Shown here piece after piece: positions 26,096-36,147 of a DNA stretch of 64,000 bases. The DNA lies in the NCBI GenBank assembly GCA_963702765.1, contig CAVPEB010000071.1, forward strand, positions 5,183 to 69,182, given 5' to 3'. How positions within the stretch are numbered: position 1 is the stretch's first letter; each line of letters begins with the position of its first letter. This DNA is from DATMNR01 sp963702765. Its GTDB lineage: Bacteria; Chloroflexota; Ktedonobacteria; Ktedonobacterales; Ktedonobacteraceae. A program made the translations under genes and the position numbers. The notes under the pieces were generated by a model. It was not told the DNA's origin and made no database searches. It saw only the letters and a program-made list of their open reading frames with translations.

Positions 26096-26890
26096 ATGAG
26101 CGTAGATACTCAAGTGAGAGAAGTAGTACAAGAGAGCCGAGAATGGGTTGAAGACCAGATTGATGAGTTGATTAAGCAAGTTCAACAGCTACAAAAGCGA
26201 TCACGGAAACAGGTGAAACTCCTAAAGAAGCAATCGCGGAAATTGCGTAAGTCCTTACGACGTGAGGCGAGGAAACGCCGTCTATACTGGACTATGTTTC
26301 GCGCGTTATTACTCAACACGAGTAAGTATCTACAGAATCAAGGGGGGAATCTGAAAGACGGCCTTGTAGAGCGTGGAGGACAAGTCACTCAAAATGTAGT
26401 TGAATTTAGTGGAAAAACCACCCATGATCTGGCTGATCGTAGCGGAGAATTTACGCAGGTAGTGGCCAAACAAGGACAAAGACTACTGGAGCCAGTGCGT
26501 CGTCGTGACCGAACCTTCTGGTCAATACTTGGATTTAGCGTTGGACTGGTAGCAGCCGCGACTATCACGTATCAATTGATACGAAGACGAGCGTCCCAGC
26601 AAGAAATTGAGGGGGATGAGCAGATCGAACTGCCATCGAGCAATTCCTGGAATGGTTCCGTGGGTCGACCAATCGGTGAAATAAGCTATCTTGATCAGGG
26701 AGGAGCATCTATTGCCACCCTGGAAATCGTCGACATAGACACAATTGAACAACCCGCCGATGCTGCATTTGTGGGTGTGAAAAGCTCAAAACTTTACTAT
26801 CCTGTAGATACAGAGCTGGAGCAAAAAGACCTGGTGTATTTTCCTTCTGAGGAAGAGGCCAAAGCTCAGGGATTTACAGCGGCACAGTAG
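26096..26890 (+). CDS. Coiled-coil membrane protein with sunset-like C-terminal domain
   Basis: 264 residues. An N-terminal basic coiled coil (about 10-62; QLQKRSRKQVKLLKKQSRKL), an amphipathic middle with repeating G-Q-V-T-Q/G-E-F-T-Q segments, one membrane helix near 145-162 (ILGFSVGLVAAATITYQLI), and a final 40-residue module FVGVKSSKLYYPVDTELEQK...FPSEEEAKAQGF. That module looks like the sunset or Ada-type metal-binding fold but lacks the usual cysteines. Role unknown; the build suggests an envelope or nucleoid-associated anchor. Start ATG 26096 after AAAGGAGG. Confidence 0.65.
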   Translation: MSVDTQVREVVQESREWVEDQIDELIKQVQQLQKRSRKQVKLLKKQSRKLRKSLRREARKRRLYWTMFRALLLNTSKYLQNQGGNLKDGLVERGGQVTQNVVEFSGKTTHDLADRSGEFTQVVAKQGQRLLEPVRRRDRTFWSILGFSVGLVAAATITYQLIRRRASQQEIEGDEQIELPSSNSWNGSVGRPIGEISYLDQGGASIATLEIVDIDTIEQPADAAFVGVKSSKLYYPVDTELEQKDLVYFPSEEEAKAQGFTAAQ

Positions 26891-26920
26891 AGCGTAAGAC
26901 GCATTGATTTATGCATCAAA

Positions 26921-27038
26921 TGTAGGGACACCCCTCGCGGGTGTCCTCTTTCCTCTTGTACAGGACACCCTTATAGGATACCTATACAAGACAACCGTAC
27001 GGGACCCGTACAGGACACCCGCGCGGGGTGTCCCTACA
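26921..27038. repeat. 118-bp MITE with 27-bp inverted ends
   Basis: 26921-26947 and 27012-27038 are inverted copies differing at one base (start TGTAGGGACACCCC). Inside, GTACAGGACACCC occurs twice. The right end overlaps the stop codon of the neighbouring minus-strand gene. Confidence 0.75.
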
Positions 27039-27459
27039 TCTCTTCTGAACCCTCATTCACAATGCCACGTTTAATTAAGTACTGTAGAAATTCCAGGCGC
27101 TGTTGCGTTGACGGAGAAGTCTGAACACCGGTTGGAGTTTCATCCACAGGCATAGTGGACTTTTTGATTGGCTCTTCATCTCCCGAAGAACCCGGTGGAA
27201 GCGTTTCAGGTAACTCGTTTTTTGCTGTTACGTCTGTTTGGACAACACGTTCAGGCCATTCCTGAATAGTTGAGAGGCGCGGAGCGATGCCGGTTTGAGA
27301 CACAATGCCATCATTTATTGACTTTGACAATGTCTCCTGGGCGGATCCAGTGTTAATGGAACTGGAATACGGAGCATACTCGATCTGTGTTGACTTTTTC
27401 CAGGGCCACCACGCGAACATTTTGTGTAACCAGTTCGTAATTGCCTGCGTGAGTTTCAT
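27034..27459 (-). CDS. Hypothetical protein with stop codon donated by a repeat
   Basis: 141 residues, not recognised. An N-terminal amphipathic Trp-rich helix (LHKMFAWWPWKK), then a long polar, Pro/Ser/Thr-rich disordered middle, then a short helix (TQQRLEFLQYLIKRGIVNEG). The final TAG lies within the terminal repeat at 27012-27038, so the natural C-terminus may have been longer before insertion. No neighbour on the same strand. Confidence 0.5.
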   Translation of the reverse strand: MKLTQAITNWLHKMFAWWPWKKSTQIEYAPYSSSINTGSAQETLSKSINDGIVSQTGIAPRLSTIQEWPERVVQTDVTAKNELPETLPPGSSGDEEPIKKSTMPVDETPTGVQTSPSTQQRLEFLQYLIKRGIVNEGSEEM

Positions 27460-27873
27460 GTTGTTGCCCTCAATGTACTAGCAATCATGCACTACGGCTG
27501 TCCAGGTGACAAAATAAGATGACGACTAAGCCTATGCTGTTGTTTCTCTGCCCCAGAAAAAGTGTGTTTTACAATCCCGATCTAAAGATCACATTGGGCA
27601 TCAATTACGTTTTTCCACACTATTCTCAGCATTCATGAACAACGATGACTAATATAGAAACATGGTAGCACAAGCCGCAAGATGTAGTCAAACTCTCTTG
27701 CAATTTTATTTTTCTCGTGCCATAATCAAGTGGGTACTTTCTGTAACCCCACTGGTGTATCGAGCCAGTGTACACTTAGCCAGAGATAATGCGTACTCAA
27801 TCTTGTAGATCTAAATCTAGCTCTTTCAATTGATTGTGACTCTTGTAACATTATAGAAAGGCAGGTGTCGATT
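27460..27873. other. Intergenic with one promoter-like site
   Basis: A TTGCAA (27698) - 17 bases - CATAAT (27721) promoter-like pair points to the zinc-ribbon gene 150 bases downstream. CACTGG/CCAGTG can form a small hairpin near 27750-27770. Nothing else seen. Confidence 0.35.
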
Positions 27874-28080
27874 ATGCAGGAAGACGTCCTTGGGACCCGA
27901 CTTACCGCCATCTCGGAAACGTACGTCAGTTGTGCGAGATGTAACAAAACAACTCGTTTGAGAGACGCTCGTGTCATACAGAGCGATGTGCTTTCTGATA
28001 CGAATTCCGAGTTCGAATACCTTTGCCCGGAATGCCAGAAGGCACTGGCGAATGGAGAGAAGGATCTGACTATAAGCTAA
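27874..28080 (+). CDS. Small zinc-ribbon protein
   Basis: 68 residues with two knuckles, CARC near residue 20 and CPEC near 51, consistent with one structural zinc. Between them is a polar hairpin. No DNA-binding helix is obvious. AAAGGCAGGTG precedes ATG 27874; GTG 27865 is an alternative. It lies upstream of hsp20 and lon but is separated from them by a promoter. Confidence 0.6.
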   Translation: MQEDVLGTRLTAISETYVSCARCNKTTRLRDARVIQSDVLSDTNSEFEYLCPECQKALANGEKDLTIS

Positions 28081-28144
28081 CCCTGTATATCTAGTTGAAA
28101 ATAGTCATGGCAAGAGGCAAGAGGCAGTAAGTTTACTTTGTGCT

Positions 28145-28173
28145 TTGCGCCTTTTGCCTTTTTCTTTTACAAT
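28145..28173 (+). promoter_or_regulatory. Promoter of hsp20
   Basis: TTGCGC (28145), 17-base spacer, TACAAT (28168). It lies 35 bases before the hsp20 ATG. No CIRCE element is visible. Confidence 0.5.
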
Positions 28174-28207
28174 ATGCCTTGATTCAATCGATTTGAGGTA
28201 ACACACT

Positions 28208-28639
28208 ATGCGCATGCGCTATCGCCTTGTGGCCTATCGTTACAGTGATGGGTCACACCAGCAAATGGAGCGTCATTATCGTCAACTGTTGCAAGACGCA
28301 TTACGGCAAAGCCAACAGTCGATACTCCAACATTCAGTCACATGGCGACCTCTCGCCGATATCCATGAATCGTTAGAAATTATGACGGTGAAAATTGAAC
28401 TTGCGGGTATGAAAGAAGAGGAAATCGACGTAACACTTTATGAAGATGCTCTGATAGTTAGCGGTGAAAGGCATGATGATCACGAACATGGTGCGAATTT
28501 GTACTATCATGAAGCGCAAATTCGCTATGGACCATTTCGTGTTGAGGTCTATATACCCGCTTCAATAGATCGAGAAGCTGTAAAGGCACGCTATGAGGAT
28601 GGCTTCTTGTGGATTGATTTACCCAAGTTGCCCGTGTAA
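28208..28639 (+). CDS. Small heat-shock protein Hsp20
   Basis: 143-residue alpha-crystallin-type chaperone that holds unfolding proteins in oligomers without ATP. The crystallin domain covers about 48-140: WRPLADIHES, VKIELAGMKEEEIDVTLYEDALIVSGER, and FRVEVYIPASID with FLWIDLPK at the end. The C-terminal IXI motif is degenerate (LPKLPV). GAGGTAA precedes ATG 28208. It lies directly before lon; the two would cooperate in protein quality control. Confidence 0.88.
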   Translation: MRMRYRLVAYRYSDGSHQQMERHYRQLLQDALRQSQQSILQHSVTWRPLADIHESLEIMTVKIELAGMKEEEIDVTLYEDALIVSGERHDDHEHGANLYYHEAQIRYGPFRVEVYIPASIDREAVKARYEDGFLWIDLPKLPV

Positions 28640-28728
28640 GAAACTTATATAGGAACTCCTCTCGATACATCGAAGGATTACACATAAAATACTGTATTGG
28701 AAACAGTGAAATCTATTGAGAAGGTTGT

Positions 28729-31466
28729 ATGAAAAAAGATCAAACCAATTCAAAACCGCGGAATAAGAAAAATCTGGGAGAGATAGAGACGACTGTTATC
28801 CCTGACGAAAAGGATGTCCAGGATGATGGTGAGCAGAAGGTGGAAAACACTCCTGTAGATGAGAATATTGAACAAAATTCTCTTTCAGAAACTCTTGCTG
28901 ATGTAGAACAAGAGACAAATCACAGTCAAAATAGCGATGAAGAGCCATTAAGCATTCCAGATGAATTACCAATTTTGCCTCTTAAAGATACGGTTATCTA
29001 TCCCTTTGCAGTTCAACCGCTTGGTGTAGGCCAGGAGCGTTCTATCCATTTGATTGACGAGGTCATGCGTGGAAATCGCCTGGTCGTTCTCGTTGCTCAG
29101 AAGTCTGCAGATATAGAGCAGGCCGGACCAGAAGACATATTCAAAATTGGCACTGTCTCGCGTATTGCGCGCATGATACGAATGCCAGATGGCACTATTC
29201 AGATTATCGTCCAGGGCCTTGAGCGAGTCGAAATTGGCGAATTCACTCAGGAAAAACCCTATCTTGTCGCACGTGTCTCTCTCAAGCCGGATATTCAAGA
29301 AGAAGACGACGAAACCGAGGCCATGAAACGCAATGTGGTTGGCTACTTTCAGCGACTTGTCGCGCTTGTGCAGAATGTACCCGAAGGGGTAGCTGCTGCT
29401 GCACTCAATCTAAAGAAGCACGCCAGGTCGTGTATGTGATTGCTACCTTTATTCAGATGGAGCTTGAACTACGCCAGAAACTACTTGAACTGGACTCTGT
29501 CCATGCCAAGCTTGAAAATTTGAGTAGCTTCCTGGCACACGAGCTTGAAATATTCGAATTAGGCAAGAAAATCCAGACAAGTGCCCAGGAAGAGATGGGG
29601 AAGGTACAGCGTGAATATCTCTTGCGCGAGCAACTCAAAGCTATCCAACGAGAATTAGGTGAAGAGAGCGAAGAACAGGCCACCATCAATGAATTGCGGC
29701 GCAAGATCGATGAAGCAAAGATGTCGGATGAGGCACTTAAAGAGGCGAATCGCGAACTGTCTCGTCTTGAGAAGATGCCAACGGCTTCACCTGAATACAG
29801 TATCATTCGCACCTACATTGAGCTGTTGGCAAGCCTGCCATGGAGCAAGAGCACAGGCGAAAAGATAGACGTTCCACATGCACGCCAGGTGCTTGATCAG
29901 GACCATTACGATCTGGAAAAGATCAAAGATCGAATCCTGGAATATCTCGCAGTTCGGCGTCTGAAGGAAGAACGCCTGGCAGAGCAAGAGCAACGCCAAA
30001 CGGAAGTTGTAGCCGGTGAGAGTGAGGAACGACGCACGACAGAACCATTGCTGTCGGCTGAAGCTACTCGCTTGATTAATCGCGAGCCGATCCTCTGTTT
30101 CGTAGGACCTCCCGGCGTTGGCAAGACCTCCCTTGGGCAGTCAATTGCTCGCGCACTGGGGCGCAAGTTTGTACGCCTGTCACTGGGTGGAATTCGGGAC
30201 GAAGCCGAAATTCGTGGCCATCGCCGCACATACATTGGCGCCATGCCAGGACGCATTATTCAAATGCTGCGTCGTGTGGAAACCCATGATCCTGTCATTA
30301 TGCTAGACGAGGTAGACAAAGTGGGAGCTGACTGGCGTGGTGATCCATCATCGGCGCTCCTCGAGGTATTGGACCCCGAGCAAAATTTCAATTTCCGCGA
30401 TAATTACCTCGATGTAGCCTTTGACCTTTCCAAAGTCATGTTTATTGCCACTGCCAATGCTCTGGAGCCAATCCCACCTGCATTGCGCGACCGCATGGAG
30501 GTTCTGGAACTCTCGGGATATACCGAAGAGCAGAAGATGCATATCGCTCGTAACTACCTGTTGCCTAAGCAGCTTGAAGCGAATGGACTCAAACAGGATG
30601 AGTTGAGTGTAGACGACGATGCACTACGCTTCATTGCACGCAATTATACACGCGAAGCAGGCGTGCGTAATCTCGAGCGCGAGATCGGATCATTGTGCCG
30701 TAAAGTTGCCAGGCAGATTTCGGAGGGCAAATCCACTCCGATTCATGTGTCAGCGAAGGAGATTTCCGAATACCTTGGAAGGCAGAGGTTCTTCCAGGAG
30801 GCAGCGGAACGCATCGACCGTCCTGGTATTGCCACAGGGCTTACGTGGACGCCTGTAGGCGGAGAAATCATCTTCATCGAGGCAGCTTCAATGCCAGGTA
30901 AGGAAAACCAGTTGATACTGACAGGGCAACTGGGCGATGTGATGAAAGAATCCGCTATTGCGGCGCTTAGCTATGTGCGTTCGCATGCCGAATCGTTGGG
31001 GCTTCCAGCTAATGTCTTCGAGAATCAGAATGTGCATATCCATGTTCCTGCCGGGGCAATCCCCAAGGATGGCCCCTCGGCTGGTGTCACAATGGTTACT
31101 GTCATGGTCTCACTTGCAAGCGGCCGCAAGGTACGATCTGATGTCGCTATGACCGGAGAGATCACGCTGCGCGGCAAGGTGATGCCTATTGGAGGCATCA
31201 AGGAGAAAGTGCTGGCTGCTTACCGCTCAGGGATACGTACGGTAATCATGCCCAAGAAAAACGAATTGGATCTGATGGAAGACCTGCCCAAAGAACTGCG
31301 CGAGCAGATGAAGTTCGTGTTTGTGACCGATATTCGAGAGGTGCTGGATGCAGCCCTCGAACCTTCAGGCAGAAAAGTAGCGAGTGGAATTGAAGCTGAA
31401 AATGGTCATGAACGACCTAAGAGACGTCGAAGCGAGAAGGTCGCAGCTAAAGCGCAGGTAGGGTAA
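28729..31466 (+). pseudogene. lon: ATP-dependent protease Lon, single frameshift
   Basis: Cytoplasmic AAA+ serine protease degrading damaged proteins. The first frame (28729-29439) has an acidic 70-residue extension and then the substrate-binding LON domain (LPILPLKDTVIYPF). The second (to 31466) has the coiled coil, Walker A GPPGVGKTS, Walker B VIMLDEVDKV, catalytic Ser in PKDGPSAGVTM and Lys in GGIKEKVLAA. At about 29412 one base is missing: AATCTAAAGAAGCACGCC should read NLKEARQVVYVIATFIQ. Everything else is full length, about 912 residues. Either a base-call error or a true lesion. Confidence 0.88.
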
Positions 31467-31474
31467 TTTAACGT

Positions 31475-32445
31475 GAGTTCGGGATAAGGGAACCGCTCCT
31501 GGTATGATAGAAGAAAACGAACATGAGTCTCTATCTCCAGGAGGGTCCACCTATGAGTATACTCGAACTCTTTTGCTCCGTAGACGATTTCTGGCAGCAG
31601 TTTGCGCCAACCTGGCAGCAGGACTTACTGACCTCAGGAGAGCGCCAGCGCGTACGCCCAGGCCAGATGTATCGAAGTCGAAATGATGACCATTGTGATC
31701 CTGTTCCAGCAGTCCCACTATCGCACATTCAAAGCCTACTACACCGAGTATGTCCACCGTCATCTGTGCAGCGAGTTTCCCACCTTAGTGAGCTATTCGC
31801 GCTTCGTGGAGTTGATGCCCACGGTCCTCGTTCCACTGGTCGCCTACCTGCACACGCAACTGGGTCGCTGCACTGGCATCAGCTTCATCGACTCCACTCC
31901 GCTTGCCGTCTGCCACAATGCCCGCATTCACTCCCATCGCGTCTTTGATGGCCGTGCTGCTCGTGGCAAGACCTCGGTGGGCTGGTTTTACGGCTTCAAG
32001 TTGCACCTGGTGGTCAACGATCAAGGCGAGATCCTGGCGTTCTGCTTGACCCCAGGCAACGTCGATGATCGGAAACCTGTTCCTAAGCTCGCGAAGGGTT
32101 TGGTGGGCAAACTCTTTGGCGACAAAGGCTATCTGTCCCAGCCTCTGGCCCAGCAGTTGCTGGTCACCCAAGGGCTCCAGCTCATCACCAAGCTGCGCAA
32201 AAAGATGCACAACCGTCTGCTCGACTGGTCCGACAAGCTCCTCTTACGCAAACGCGCCATCATCGAGACCATCACCGATCAGCTCAAAAACATCTGTCAA
32301 ATTGAGCATTCGCGCCATCGCAGCCCCATCAACTTCTTGGTCAATCTGGTCGCGGGGCTCATCGCCTACTGTCATCAACCCAAAAAGCCTTCGCTTGGGG
32401 TGCAACTCCCCACTCTCGCGCAGGGGTAGCTTAGTCCGAACTCAA
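31475..32445 (+). mobile_element. IS982-family insertion sequence
   Basis: Left end GAGTTCGGGATAAG at about 31475 and the inverse of GAGTTCGGACTAAG at about 32445 are imperfect terminal repeats. The left end is 8 bp after the lon stop codon. No clear target duplication. Confidence 0.7.
31553..32429 (+). pseudogene. IS982-family transposase, one frameshift
   Basis: DDE transposase. AGGAGGG precedes ATG 31553 and the first frame reads MSILELFCSVDDFWQQFAPTWQQ. Near 31670 the frame shifts and continues MTIVILFQQSHYRTFKAYY. The rest is intact, with FIDSTPLAVCHNARI, GWFYGFKLHLVVNDQGEIL (Asp in FGDKGYLS nearby) and the terminal RAIIETITDQLKNICQIEHSRHR with the catalytic Glu. About 290 residues if joined, normal for IS982. 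One indel makes it inactive unless bypassed by frameshifting. Confidence 0.85.
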
Positions 32446-32612
32446 AATGGGACCGCATCGGCATACAGCTTATGCTGTGGCTACTCGGATCTGATAAATG
32501 GATGCTCTTTCTGAAACTGCCTGCGTATTCCGCGCGGAAAAAGCCTTTGAGGATGCCGAACATGATCCAACTTCCTCTCTTAGACCTCGATGAGAACCAG
32601 GGGCAGGAGGTC

Positions 32613-33134
32613 TCATTGTGATTTCTGGTGACTCCGACTTCTCATCTCGCGATCAAGAGACTCCCGGGTATAGCGCACGGCATCGAGATACTGCTTCTCT
32701 GTGGCGCGCTTTGCCATCTCCTGGGAATCGACATTCTCGACGTGGGTTTGAATCCACCAGATGTTGCCAAGGGGGTCGCGCACACGACCACCTCGGTCCC
32801 CCCAGATTAAGCTCGTCATCTCGGTGACGGAGATGGCTCCAGCAGAGAGGGCTTGTTGGTACACGGCATCGGCATCTTCGACATACAGACGCAGGAAGCA
32901 AGGGATATCCGGCCACCCCTCTCTCGCATCAAAGCCCCCGACGATAGAGTCACCAATTTTGACCTCGGCATGTCCAATCGTGCCGTCTTCGTTATACATT
33001 CGGGATAGCTCCTGTGCCCCAAATGCTTGTTTCATGAAATCGAGGAGCCTGGCCGTATCTCGTGAAATAATCCACGGCATCACGGTGGAACAGCCCTCAG
33101 GGATCGGTGGCACTGCGTTCGGTTGTGGTGTCAT
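32613..33134 (-). CDS. VOC/glyoxalase-superfamily protein (PhnB-like)
   Basis: 173 residues of the vicinal-oxygen-chelate fold: VMPWIISRDTARLLDFMKQAFGA, GHAEVKIGDSIVGGF, LRLYVEDADAVYQQALSAGA, WGDRGGRVRDPLGNIWWIQT. Such PhnB-type proteins are mostly of unknown reaction. ATG 33134 is chosen because AAAGGAG lies seven bases upstream. The frame continues upstream through the broken end of the ABC permease; that longer reading is an accident of a frameshift, not a real fusion. Confidence 0.82.
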   Translation of the reverse strand: MTPQPNAVPPIPEGCSTVMPWIISRDTARLLDFMKQAFGAQELSRMYNEDGTIGHAEVKIGDSIVGGFDAREGWPDIPCFLRLYVEDADAVYQQALSAGAISVTEMTSLIWGDRGGRVRDPLGNIWWIQTHVENVDSQEMAKRATEKQYLDAVRYTRESLDREMRSRSHQKSQ

Positions 33135-33241
33135 CTTCATGCTCCTTTTGTGAGGTATCGATATCCACAGTCTATTCTCAAAGAAGGTCAGAATCAACCA
33201 TCCTTGGGGATAATAGTAGTATTTTATTTCAACGTGCTTCC

Positions 33242-33953
33242 TTAGCTCAAGATCAAGCGCGAACGTTGGAAACTGACCAGTGATAATCCAAGCAAGATCG
33301 CATCCAGCAGGGCAATAAACGCCATTGTAATGAGCAAAAACTGCGAATAGGTTAACGATGAGACAACATTCGCAGGTATGGCTTGTCAGTACAAAGACGA
33401 TCCCGAATACAAACACGATCGTGCCGATGCTCAGAATTTGCTGTGCCTGCCGCACCGTCGCTACTTTCAGCGATATCAGCACGCCCGCGCTTGCTGCAAG
33501 CATACTGACTAGCAGTATTAAGACGAGAGCATCCACGAACAGATCGAGCGGATAGAACATCCAGTTCCCCTGAGTACGAAACAGGTTGACTAACACCAGG
33601 CCCAGCAATAAACTGATCACGCCCATGCCCCAGGCATAGAGGACAATAGCTATTACCTTCCCCAGCAAGATCGCTCGATCTGGCATGCGGCTGGCCAGCA
33701 AGGTTTCCAGGGTATGACGCTCGCGCTCTCCGGCGATAGCATCACCAATGAAACTGATAATCACAAAGAAAGGGATCCAAAGCAAAAGAAGCATTGCAAT
33801 TGGCGTGAGGTCCACCCACTGAGGCCCGAGTTGTAATGGGAGATAGATTCCCATAATACCAATCACGATCAGGGGACGTATCAGCGACCTCCACCCACCC
33901 TGAAAGAGGACGTCCTTCGATTCCTTCCACAGCATTGTCAAGATGTCACTCAT
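33242..33953 (-). pseudogene. ABC-2-type permease, frameshifted near the end
   Basis: Membrane subunit of an ABC-2 exporter: six helices expected, five of them readable, with the family loop SFIGDAIAGERERHTLETLLASRMPD intact. After GTIVFVFGIVFVL the frame shifts by one base near 33395. In the shifted frame the expected ending AIPANVVSSLTYSQFLLIT...LVSFQRSRLILS runs to TAA at 33242. Its ATG 33953 overlaps the stop of the ATPase gene by four bases. The lesion removes the last membrane helix unless it is an assembly error. Confidence 0.75.
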
Positions 33954-34885
33954 GTGTTTTCTTCCTCCATCAGCGTCAGGAAAACATCTTCCAGGCTGGC
34001 CTTTCCCCTTCGTATTTCCTCAACCTCTCCGCCTGACCTCACGATCAAGCTGACGAGAGGGCCGATCTTGCTCTCTCCGCGCAGTTCAAGGGTTAGATGA
34101 CTATTGTGCAATTCGACATTCGCTACCTCTGGTCGCTCTCGCAGCAATGCCAGCGTCTGATCGGTGAAGCCATCCCCCACGATCTCTGCCTGTGGACCGC
34201 CTGTCCTCACACGCAATTCATCAGGGTTGCCAACCGTCAGCAGTTTTCCCTGGCGAATCACTCCCACAAGGGCGCAGAGTTTTTCGGCTTCTGTCAGATT
34301 GTGGGTGTTGAGGAAGACCGTCACGCCTTCGCGCGCCACCAGGCTAGCCAGATCGTTACGCAATGCCGCAGCAGCAACCGGATCAAAGCCTGCTGTCGGC
34401 TCATCCAGGAAGATCAATGGAGGATGGTGAAGGAGCGCCCGTGCCACTGCGAGTTTTTGTTTCATCCCCCTGCTCCACTTGCCCACCGGATCCTTGCGGC
34501 GATCCCAGAGATCGAGGTGCGTGAGCAGTTCTTTGATGCGCGCACGTCGTTCGGCGGCAGGCATATGGTAGATGCGCCCGTAAAAGTCCAGGTTGTCTTC
34601 GGCGGTCATGCGCTCGTACAGTCCCGCAAATTCGAGCAAGGCTCCGATGCGGGTACGAATTTCATCCGCCTGCGTGCGCGTATCGAAGCCAAGCACACTG
34701 GCCTGACCCCGGGTTGGTTCCAATAGACCAAGCAGGAGATGGATGGTGGTTGTTTTGCCAGCGCCATTGGGTCCCAGAAAACCAAAGACTATTCCTGCAG
34801 GCACCTCCAGTGAGAGATCATCGACCGCTTTGACTGTGCTAAAAAAACGTGAAAGGTGTTCTGTGCGAATGATTGGCCCGGCCAT
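33950..34885 (-). CDS. ABC transporter ATP-binding protein
   Basis: 311-residue ATPase of the DrrA/CcmA-like (ABC-2) exporter class. Walker A GPNGAGKTT near residue 40, signature WSRGMKQKL (variant of LSGGQ), Walker B LIFLDEPTAGFDP, and the H-loop NTHNLTEAE. The C-terminal 90 residues form the usual DUF4162-type extension. AAAGGAG precedes ATG 34885. It is coupled by a 4-bp overlap to the adjacent permease, which is now frameshifted, so the transporter may be dead. Confidence 0.9.
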   Translation of the reverse strand: MAGPIIRTEHLSRFFSTVKAVDDLSLEVPAGIVFGFLGPNGAGKTTTIHLLLGLLEPTRGQASVLGFDTRTQADEIRTRIGALLEFAGLYERMTAEDNLDFYGRIYHMPAAERRARIKELLTHLDLWDRRKDPVGKWSRGMKQKLAVARALLHHPPLIFLDEPTAGFDPVAAAALRNDLASLVAREGVTVFLNTHNLTEAEKLCALVGVIRQGKLLTVGNPDELRVRTGGPQAEIVGDGFTDQTLALLRERPEVANVELHNSHLTLELRGESKIGPLVSLIVRSGGEVEEIRRGKASLEDVFLTLMEEENT

Positions 34886-35337
34886 TCAATAAGACTCCTT
34901 TCTCAAGAAAGGATTGTGTTGCGACACTGCCTTGCTCAAGCACCATGGTTCGATGTCTGTATATTGCCGTACTTCGCGACGAAGTTGGATATTACTATCT
35001 GCTAGAATGAATCTAACATATCGCTATTATCCTGTCAACGCCGATGGCCTTTTGATTAGTGTACGGTTTTAGTTTATGAGCCGTGGCTTGGAGCTCACGC
35101 GGCCAATAATAAGGCATACACTCTCTGGTCAGTAGGTATCGTTTATCCACACAACATGCATAGCATCCACATCAGATGCTAGTGTTTTCTCAGGAAATGG
35201 AGGCTGGCTTACATTAGTGTATCGTTCAGAAAACTACCTTTCTTGAAGTAACACGGAACTATTTCATCACTTCCTACTCACGATTGGCATCATTGATTCC
35301 CCATCCTGCAACAATACTGAGGAATAAAGTGCTCATC
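34886..35337. other. Gene-free divergent region
   Basis: About 450 bases between the ABC operon (minus strand) and the tetR remnant (plus strand). No gene or RNA motif recognised. Confidence 0.35.
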
Positions 35338-35366
35338 TTGACAAGGTGCGTATTCCTGGGTATACT
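35338..35366 (+). promoter_or_regulatory. Strong sigma-70 promoter
   Basis: TTGACA (35338), exactly 17 bases, TATACT (35361). It reads into the decayed tetR gene 90 bases on. Confidence 0.6.
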
Positions 35367-35454
35367 GAAGGTAGAATAAATTGACCAATGGCTCATTATA
35401 AAAGAGAGCATGAGCTAAACGAGCACTCTTGTCATTCGTATGTAAGGAGTATGC

Positions 35455-36033
35455 ATGCTCAAAATCGTCGATGAGCAGATGCGAGAAGCCACGCGGCGTC
35501 GCATTATGCGTGAGGCGGCAAGCGAATTTGCGAGGTTGGGATTTGATCAGGCTAACATCAATATGATTGCCGAACAGTCAGGGATCGGCAAGGGTACTAT
35601 CTACTTATACTTTGAAAGAAACGCGACCTGTTCCTCTCGATGTTGCGTTCGATCGCGCAGGAGCAGCTGGCGGCTATTCGGGTGGCGATTGCTGCTGAGG
35701 GGACGATCTGTCAGCGCCTGGAACGACTGTTTAGCGCCTTTGCTCACCTTGCAGCAGAAGAGAGCGACAGCTTCAATGTGTACATGAGTGCGCTCTACGG
35801 GGTCAACCGCGTTTCCAATCCGAGGCTACCAGGCTGTTGCGCGATTATGTGGCGGTGATTGCTTTAATGCTGGAACAGAGATAGGCTCGTGGAGAGATCA
35901 GCTGCCACAACGTAGAGGTTACTGCTCTGATGGTGCTCTCGCTCACTGAGTCGTATGTGCTTTCGGCTAGGGTACTTGGGCAATCTGAACAGGCTATTGC
36001 TCAGCAGGTCAGGATAGTGCGGATCTTATTCTG
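35455..36033 (+). pseudogene. TetR-family regulator, frameshifted
   Basis: Starts after AAGGAGT with a normal TetR helix-turn-helix: RRRIMREAASEFARLGFDQANINMIAEQSGIGKGTIYLYFERN. One base is lost at about 35620. The second frame gives LRSIAQEQLAAIRVAIAAEGTICQRLERLFSAFAHL. A further shift near 35815 and a TAG at about 35882 break the C-terminal ligand domain, readable again as VEVTALMVLSLTESYVLSARVLG. Non-functional as read. Confidence 0.75.
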
Positions 36034-36147
36034 CATGGAATTGGCACTGCTTTGTCTTGAAGCTGTGCTTGTTCTTTTTTGTGGCTTCATAATGAATGAT
36101 TGCTCACCCATATACGGTGCAGGGTGAGTGACAGGAGGTAGACGCAT

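Noticed and set aside
28729..31466. Programmed ribosomal frameshift in lon
   Set aside because: No slippery heptamer or downstream structure was seen at 29412, and lon is not known to use one; a simple deletion or read error fits better.
32613..33953. A single 446-residue permease-glyoxalase fusion protein
   Set aside because: The permease's true ending is in the adjacent frame and the VOC gene has its own AAAGGAG-ATG start, so the fusion is due to a frameshift.
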